NCBI GenBank assembly: GCA_964650695.1
Contig: CAZYVA010000067.1
Coordinates: 1-10,140 of the forward strand
Reading direction: 5' to 3'
DNA from: CAZYVA01 sp964650695
Lineage (GTDB): Bacteria; Bacillota; Clostridia; Lachnospirales; Lachnospiraceae
DNA length: 10,140 nucleotides
This document shows, piece by piece, positions 5,716 to 10,140 of this stretch. Under the pieces are notes generated by a model, which saw nothing but the letters and a program-made list of their open reading frames with translations, did no database searches and was not told the DNA's origin. Position numbers and translations under genes: made by a program. Numbering within the stretch: the first letter of the stretch is position 1; each line of letters starts with the position of its first letter.

Positions 5716-6939
5716 TCAACGGCGGTACGCAAAAATAGGAAGACCGTCCTTTTTCGGCAGGGGGACGTCGCCTTCGATCAGCGGGGAGGCATAGGAGATA
5801 AAGGCGTCGCTGATATCGGAGCCGTCCCCGGTGATCCACTCAGCCGGGACTTTCTTTTCTTCGTTGCAGATCCGGTCAACGTCCGCCACCGCGTAAGACA
5901 GTTCATAAGGGACGCTGCCGCGGCGGACAAAGGTGATCATTTTCCCGGTCTCACCGGCAAGCGCCGCATTCACCGCGTAAATGCCGGCATTGACCGCCTC
6001 CGTGAGGTCTGTGCCGGAAAGCAGTGACGAGGAACAGCGCTGGCAGACGTTCAGCTCCACAGAGCGCACCTTGACCCCGATTTTTTCTTTCACAAGGTTT
6101 TCCAGGTATTTTCCGGAGCCGGCCAGCATTTTGTGCCCGAAATTATCTGTCCCGACTTTGCTTGAATATTCACAGATGAACGTGCCTTTGCCGTCATGGA
6201 TCCCTTCGGAAATGCAGACGACGAGGTTTGGGGTCGTCTCCAGGGCCTTTTTGGTCTTTTCAATGAACGCATCCGGGTCGAAAGCGACCTCCGGGAGGTA
6301 GATGAGTATCGGGTTGTCCCCCTTGAATTTGCGGGCAAGCACGCTGGCGGCTGTCAGCCATCCCGCATGGCGGCCCATGATTTCAATGATCGTGACCGAC
6401 TTTTTATTGTCATAGACGGATGCGTCAATGGCGGTTTCGCGGACGACGGTCGCGACATATTTTGCGGCGCTTCCAAATCCGGGGGTATGGTCGGTCTCCA
6501 CCAGATCGTTGTCTACCGTTTTCGGCACTCCGATGAAGCGGATGTCACTGCCATGGGAAGCCGCGTAACGGGAGAGCTTGCTGACCGTATCCATCGAATC
6601 ATTTCCGCCGATGTAAAAAAAGCATCCGATGTTTTTTGCATTCATTTTTTCAAAAAGCTGCGGGTATACCTCATCATTCAAGTCTTCCGGGAGCTTGAAA
6701 CGGCAGGAACCCAGGTAAGAGCCGGGCGTTGTCCTTATAAATTCCAGTTCCCCCGTGGTTTGGAGCGTTTTCATGTCCATAGTCTGATCGTTTAAAAAGC
6801 CCTCGACGCCATTGACCATCCCATATACCGTCCCGATCGCATCGGGGTGTTTCAATCCTTCCGATACGACGCCATATAGGCTTCCATTGATGACTGCGGT
6901 AGGGCCGCCGGACTGGCCGACAATGATATTTTTCTTCAT
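5716..6939 (-). CDS. pfp: pyrophosphate-dependent 6-phosphofructokinase, paralogue 2
   Basis: This 407-residue cytoplasmic enzyme has the same reaction and fold as the product of 261-1526. The motifs match almost position for position: GQSGGPTAVIN (8-18), GGNDS (111-115), PKTVDND (139-145) and MGR (188-190). It therefore also carries the Asp and Lys that mark pyrophosphate use. Long blocks are shared with paralogue 1 (DHTPGFGSAAKY, FYIGGNDSMDT against IYIGGNDSMDT), while the C-terminal third and tail differ, so the two are diverged paralogues and not a recent duplication. The start at 6939 follows an excellent AGGAGGAGG (6947-6955) at 7 nt. No clear -35/-10 pair is visible in the 96 bp before gap 3; the promoter may lie in the gap. 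The gene converges with the Ig-like gene and is divergent from the glycosyltransferase. Why the genome keeps two such enzymes is not shown by the sequence. Confidence 0.95.
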   Translation of the reverse strand: MKKNIIVGQSGGPTAVINGSLYGVVSEGLKHPDAIGTVYGMVNGVEGFLNDQTMDMKTLQTTGELEFIRTTPGSYLGSCRFKLPEDLNDEVYPQLFEKMNAKNIGCFFYIGGNDSMDTVSKLSRYAASHGSDIRFIGVPKTVDNDLVETDHTPGFGSAAKYVATVVRETAIDASVYDNKKSVTIIEIMGRHAGWLTAASVLARKFKGDNPILIYLPEVAFDPDAFIEKTKKALETTPNLVVCISEGIHDGKGTFICEYSSKVGTDNFGHKMLAGSGKYLENLVKEKIGVKVRSVELNVCQRCSSSLLSGTDLTEAVNAGIYAVNAALAGETGKMITFVRRGSVPYELSYAVADVDRICNEEKKVPAEWITGDGSDISDAFISYASPLIEGDVPLPKKDGLPIFAYRR

Positions 6940-6991
6940 GTTCCATCCTCCTCCTGTTTTTTGTGGGCTGCAACCATTCAAATTCCGCTCG

Positions 6992-7006
6992 TTTTTCTGC
7001 GAAAAA
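6992..7006. promoter_or_regulatory. palindrome TTTTTC-TGC-GAAAAA upstream of the second phosphofructokinase
   Basis: A perfect 6-bp inverted repeat with a TGC centre lies 53 bp before the start codon at 6939. It shares the TTTC...GC...GAAA plan with the promoter palindromes at 60-75 and 7225-7244, and may be a binding site for the same regulator. It is A/T-rich and no recognisable promoter surrounds it, so the assignment is tentative. Confidence 0.35.
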
Positions 7007-7035
7007 TGGCGGCATCCGCATGTTTTGGGCGGGCC

Positions 7036-7135
7036 NNNNNNNNNNNNNNNNNNNNNNNNNNNNNNNNNNNNNNNNNNNNNNNNNNNNNNNNNNNNNNNNN
7101 NNNNNNNNNNNNNNNNNNNNNNNNNNNNNNNNNNN
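7036..7135. other. assembly gap 3 (100 N) in a divergent intergenic region
   Basis: Exactly 100 N. The right flank begins GGCAAGCC, identical to part of the REP-like hairpin at 1727-1734, and the left flank ends in GGGCGGGCC. A GC-rich repeated hairpin may have broken the assembly here. The whole non-coding stretch 6940-7305 otherwise holds only the palindrome at 6992-7006 and the promoter at 7224-7252. Confidence 0.9.
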
Positions 7136-7223
7136 GGCAAGCCAGCGGCGGATTTTTGGATATGGACTCGGACACCGTCATATTAACTATAGCGGAAAAA
7201 ACTGGTTTTTACAATCATTTATG

Positions 7224-7252
7224 TGGATTTCCTGCCGGAAATCCAGTATACT
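7224..7252 (+). promoter_or_regulatory. promoter with a perfect palindrome in its spacer, upstream of the glycosyltransferase
   Basis: The -10 element TATACT (7247-7252) is preceded at 17 bp by TGGATT (7224-7229), a weak -35. Between and overlapping them lies the perfect inverted repeat GGATTTCC-TGCC-GGAAATCC (7225-7244). The predicted start, near 7258-7260, gives a leader of about 47 nt. The plan matches the promoter at 56-84 (TGGA in the -35, ATTTC..TGC..GGAAAT in the spacer), which argues for a shared repressor. This is inference from two sites. Confidence 0.6.
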
Positions 7253-7305
7253 AGGAAGGAGTTGGCAAATGGGAGGAGACTATAGATAAAAATGTGGAGG
7301 TACCT

Positions 7306-8322
7306 ATGAAATATTTATCGTTTGCAATCCCTTCGTATAATTCACAGGATTATATGGCACACGCGATAGAGAGCATACTTCCGGGCGGGGAGGACGTGGA
7401 GATCATTATCGTAAACGACGGGTCAAAGGACAGGACTTCAGAAATCGCGCATGCGTATGCAAAGAAGTACCCGGATATTGTTTCGGTTGTAGATAAGGAA
7501 AACGGCGGGCATGGCGACGCGGTCAATTCCGGCCTGGTACATGCCTCTGGGAAATATTTTAAAGTGGTGGACAGCGACGACTGGGTGGACGAAGAGTCCT
7601 TGCACCGGATCCTGGAGCTGTTGAAAAAGCTGGAGCAGGACGAGGAAGAGATCGATATGCTGGTTTCCAATTATGTCTACGAAAAAGCGGGCGCGGCGCA
7701 TAAAAAGCGGATCCATTACCGCAACGCCTTGCCGCAGGACCGGATTTTTGGCTGGGATGAGATCGGGCATTTCCATCTGGATCAGTATATTCTGATGCAT
7801 TCCGTGATTTACAGGACTTCGATGCTGAAGCTCAGCCAAATGACCCTTCCGAAGCATACGTTTTATGTGGACAATATTTATGTTTATTATCCGCTTCCGT
7901 TTGTGCGTAAAATATATTACCTGGACGTCGATTTCTACCGCTATTATATTGGGCGCGAAGACCAGTCGGTCAATGAAAAAGTGATGATATCCCGGCTGGA
8001 GCAGCAGTTATTTGTCACAAGGACGATGATCGACATGTACCAGATGAAAAAAATCCAAAGCAAAAAACTGCGGCATTATATGATAAATTATCTGGCAATT
8101 ATGATGACGGTTTCCTCTATTTTGTGCATCCGCTCCAAAAAGAAAGAAAACCTGGTGAAAAAAAAGGAACTGTGGGAATATTTAAGGGAGCAGGATTATA
8201 TGACATTTCTTCGTATACGGTATGGGATCCTGGGGCAGTCGATGAATATTCCGGGAAAACATGGCAGGAAAATCTCATCCCTTGCATATACTGTTGCAAG
8301 AAGGCTGATAGGATTTAATTAA
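7306..8322 (+). CDS. family 2 glycosyltransferase
   Basis: The 338-residue protein begins directly with a GT-A fold: SFAIPSYNS (5-13), then IIVNDGSKDRT (34-44) for the nucleotide-sugar site, ENGGHGDAVNSGL, and VVDSDDW (87-93) containing the metal-binding DxD-type motif. The second half (for example TFYVDNIYVYYPLP) is conserved in this Clostridial subgroup by recollection, but it does not reveal the acceptor. No clear membrane helix is present; a hydrophobic stretch near residue 260 may touch the membrane. The enzyme should transfer a sugar from a nucleotide donor to a cell-envelope polymer or lipid, with substrate unknown. ATG 7306 is preferred over the upstream GTG 7294 because GGAGG (7296-7300) sits 5 nt before it and the family motif starts right there. 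It heads a likely two-gene operon with the protease 4 bp downstream. Confidence 0.9.
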   Translation: MKYLSFAIPSYNSQDYMAHAIESILPGGEDVEIIIVNDGSKDRTSEIAHAYAKKYPDIVSVVDKENGGHGDAVNSGLVHASGKYFKVVDSDDWVDEESLHRILELLKKLEQDEEEIDMLVSNYVYEKAGAAHKKRIHYRNALPQDRIFGWDEIGHFHLDQYILMHSVIYRTSMLKLSQMTLPKHTFYVDNIYVYYPLPFVRKIYYLDVDFYRYYIGREDQSVNEKVMISRLEQQLFVTRTMIDMYQMKKIQSKKLRHYMINYLAIMMTVSSILCIRSKKKENLVKKKELWEYLREQDYMTFLRIRYGILGQSMNIPGKHGRKISSLAYTVARRLIGFN

Positions 8323-8326
8323 TAAC

Positions 8327-10114
8327 ATGGATCAAAAAGCGGATAACTTATTGAACCTGGCGCTGGACGCCACGGAAAATGAAAGGGAGAAATCTTTGGA
8401 GCTGGATGTAGGGTATCATCCATTGGAAAAGGAATGGGATCTGATCATCAAATATTCCGGGGATCTATCCGAAGTACGGGCGCTTTCCGTAAGGGTGGCG
8501 GAACTGATGAACGAGTACGCCGTGATACGGATCGCACAGTCGCGGATCGGCGCATTGGCGGAGATCGCGCAGGTGGAATATATCGAAAAGCCGAAGCGGT
8601 TATTTTTCGAGACGGAGAATGGAAAACGGGTTTCCTGTATCAATGAAGTGCAGGGAACCCGTTTTTCCTTGTCGGGACAAGGGGTGCTGGTAGCGGTGAT
8701 AGATTCCGGGATCGATTTTGAAAACCGGGATTTCCGGAATCCGGACGGCACGACCCGGATCCGGAGCCTTTGGGACCAGTCCTTGATACCGAGGGCGGGG
8801 GAAGCCCCGCCGAAAGATTACCCGCTTGGGGTAGAGTACAGCCAGCAACAGATCAATGAAGCGTTGGAGAAGCCGTCCTCGGTCATGCGCAGGCAGCTCA
8901 TCGCGTCTACGGACACTTCCGGGCACGGGACAGCCGTAGCAGGGATCGCCGCAGGAAGCGGCGGCCAGGCTGCCGGGGGAAGCGCGGGTGCGGGCAGCGG
9001 GACGGGTCATGCCGTAAATGCGGGGGTACGGGGCGTTGCGCCGGAAAGTGAGCTTCTGGTGGTGAAAATGGGGAATCCGTCCGGGGACGGGTTTCCGAGG
9101 ACAGCAGAATTGATGATGGGGATCGATTATGCTGTGAGGAAAGCGTTGGAATACCAAAAACCGGTGGCGGTCAATATCAGCTTTGGAAACACCTATGGGG
9201 CGCATAATGGCGCTTCTTTGTTAGAACGTTATATTGACGATGTCTCAAATATCTGGAAAAGCTGCATCTGCATTGGCACAGGGAACGAGGCGGCGGGCGC
9301 GGGGCATGCCTCCGGGCGGCTTGGCGATCCCAGGAGCGGCGCCATCCAACTGGCGGTGCAGGAAAACCAGCCTGCGTTGAGCGTCCAGATTTGGAAGGAG
9401 TATGTGGATGTGGTAAACATTGCCGTGGAATCCCCGTCCGGGGAGCGGATAGGGCCTGTGGCCGAGGTGGGAGGGACGCAGCGCTACCGCGTGGGGATGA
9501 CGGAATTGCTGCTGTATTACGGGGAACCCAGCCCTTACAGCGCAGCCCAGGAGATCTATATGGATTTTCTCCCGGTGGAAAACTACATCCAGCCCGGCGT
9601 ATGGACGATCGAGCTGATCCCGGAAAAAATTGTCAGCGGCAATTATGAGCTGTGGCTTCCAAGTGAAAGCGTGCTGAACCGTGGGACCGGGTTCCTGCTG
9701 CCATCAAAAGAACTGAGCCTGACCATCCCGTCCACGGCTGGAAGGGCGGTCAGCGTAGGCGCGTATGACGCCAGGACCTTTGCGTATGCAGATTTTTCCG
9801 GGAGGGGATATGTGGGTTCCCGCGGGAACGTGAAGCCGGATCTGGCGGCGCCCGGTGTGGACGTCATAACGAGCGCGGCCGGGGGAGGGACGGTTACGGT
9901 ATCCGGGACTTCCTTTGCGGCGCCTTTTGTGACCGGCAGCGCGGCGCTTCTTATGGAGTGGGGGATCGTGCGGGGGAACGATCCGTTTTTATACGGGGAA
10001 AAGGTAAAGGCTTATCTGCGGCGCGGGGCAAGGCCGCTGCCTGGATTTACGGAGTATCCCAATAACCAGGTGGGGTATGGGGCGTTGTGCGTAGCGGAGA
10101 GTCTGCCGGGGTAA
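8327..10114 (+). CDS. Csp-like subtilisin family (S8) serine protease
   Basis: The 595-residue protein has a complete Asp-His-Ser triad: D126 in VAVIDSGID, H200 in SGHGTAVAG and S529 in SGTSFAAP, with N320 (GTGNEA) as the expected oxyanion residue. Residues 1-100 look like the retained prodomain of the Csp group. A long insert between N320 and the serine (about 335-480, beta-rich, for example WTIELIPEKIVSGNYELWLP) resembles the jelly-roll domain of CspB, the Clostridium spore protease that activates SleC during germination. A Gly/Ala/Ser-rich loop (about 209-228) follows the histidine motif. No signal peptide is visible. Lachnospiraceae often carry several such paralogues, so a spore role here is only a possibility. 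The gene starts 4 bp after the glycosyltransferase and lacks a strong ribosome binding site of its own (AGGA at 8310-8313, 13 nt away), suggesting coupled translation. The window ends 26 bp after the stop. Confidence 0.9.
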   Translation: MDQKADNLLNLALDATENEREKSLELDVGYHPLEKEWDLIIKYSGDLSEVRALSVRVAELMNEYAVIRIAQSRIGALAEIAQVEYIEKPKRLFFETENGKRVSCINEVQGTRFSLSGQGVLVAVIDSGIDFENRDFRNPDGTTRIRSLWDQSLIPRAGEAPPKDYPLGVEYSQQQINEALEKPSSVMRRQLIASTDTSGHGTAVAGIAAGSGGQAAGGSAGAGSGTGHAVNAGVRGVAPESELLVVKMGNPSGDGFPRTAELMMGIDYAVRKALEYQKPVAVNISFGNTYGAHNGASLLERYIDDVSNIWKSCICIGTGNEAAGAGHASGRLGDPRSGAIQLAVQENQPALSVQIWKEYVDVVNIAVESPSGERIGPVAEVGGTQRYRVGMTELLLYYGEPSPYSAAQEIYMDFLPVENYIQPGVWTIELIPEKIVSGNYELWLPSESVLNRGTGFLLPSKELSLTIPSTAGRAVSVGAYDARTFAYADFSGRGYVGSRGNVKPDLAAPGVDVITSAAGGGTVTVSGTSFAAPFVTGSAALLMEWGIVRGNDPFLYGEKVKAYLRRGARPLPGFTEYPNNQVGYGALCVAESLPG

Positions 10115-10140
10115 AGTGGTAGAACTTATATTGTTAAATT

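Noticed and set aside
7269..7289. Leader peptide MGGDYR with a good AAGGAG 7 nt upstream of its ATG
   Set aside because: The predicted transcription start (near 7258-7260) would cut off its ribosome binding site. The peptide is only six residues and shows no attenuation structure after it.

Overview
The window looks like a draft-assembly scaffold from an anaerobic Firmicute, most likely a Lachnospiraceae-type Clostridium relative. This rests on the moderate-to-high GC coding style, strong AGGAGG ribosome binding sites, two pyrophosphate-dependent phosphofructokinases, a GT2 enzyme of a type common in that family, and a Csp-like subtilisin. The assignment is by recognition; no search was run. 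Three runs of exactly 100 N (2056-2155, 3837-3936, 7036-7135) look like scaffold gaps of unknown true length, so genes next to them are incomplete.

Layout. Positions 1-260 hold a short 26-bp direct repeat, a good sigma-A-type promoter whose spacer contains a palindrome, and a long structured leader. The first PPi-dependent phosphofructokinase (261-1526, +) follows and ends in a very strong intrinsic terminator. Positions 1612-2055 are non-coding: a GC-rich hairpin (REP-like), then six copies of a degenerate ~46-bp tandem repeat that run into gap 1. After the gap comes an operon on the + strand. It contains the last few codons of an unseen gene, a membrane pseudokinase with an outward-facing TPR domain (2173-3762), and a secreted, membrane-anchored protein with several Ig-like domains (3747-5544, interrupted by gap 2). 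A second phosphofructokinase paralogue (5716-6939, -) converges on this operon. After gap 3 a second + strand operon begins: a GT2 glycosyltransferase (7306-8322) and, 4 bp later, a Csp-type subtilisin-like protease (8327-10114) with an intact catalytic triad.

Function. The two phosphofructokinases are stand-alone glycolytic genes that both carry the PPi-type active-site signature. The pseudokinase/TPR protein and the Ig-like protein overlap by 16 bp and are probably co-translated; together they look like an envelope complex with a cytoplasmic pseudokinase module and extracytoplasmic repeats, and their function is unknown to me. The GT2-protease pair is also likely co-transcribed. The promoter in front of the first phosphofructokinase and the one in front of the glycosyltransferase share an unusual arrangement: a TTTC...GC...GAAA palindrome filling the 17-bp spacer. 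A third, similar palindrome lies upstream of the second phosphofructokinase. This may be a shared operator and is the best regulatory lead in the window. No tRNA, rRNA, CRISPR array, transposase or phage gene was seen.
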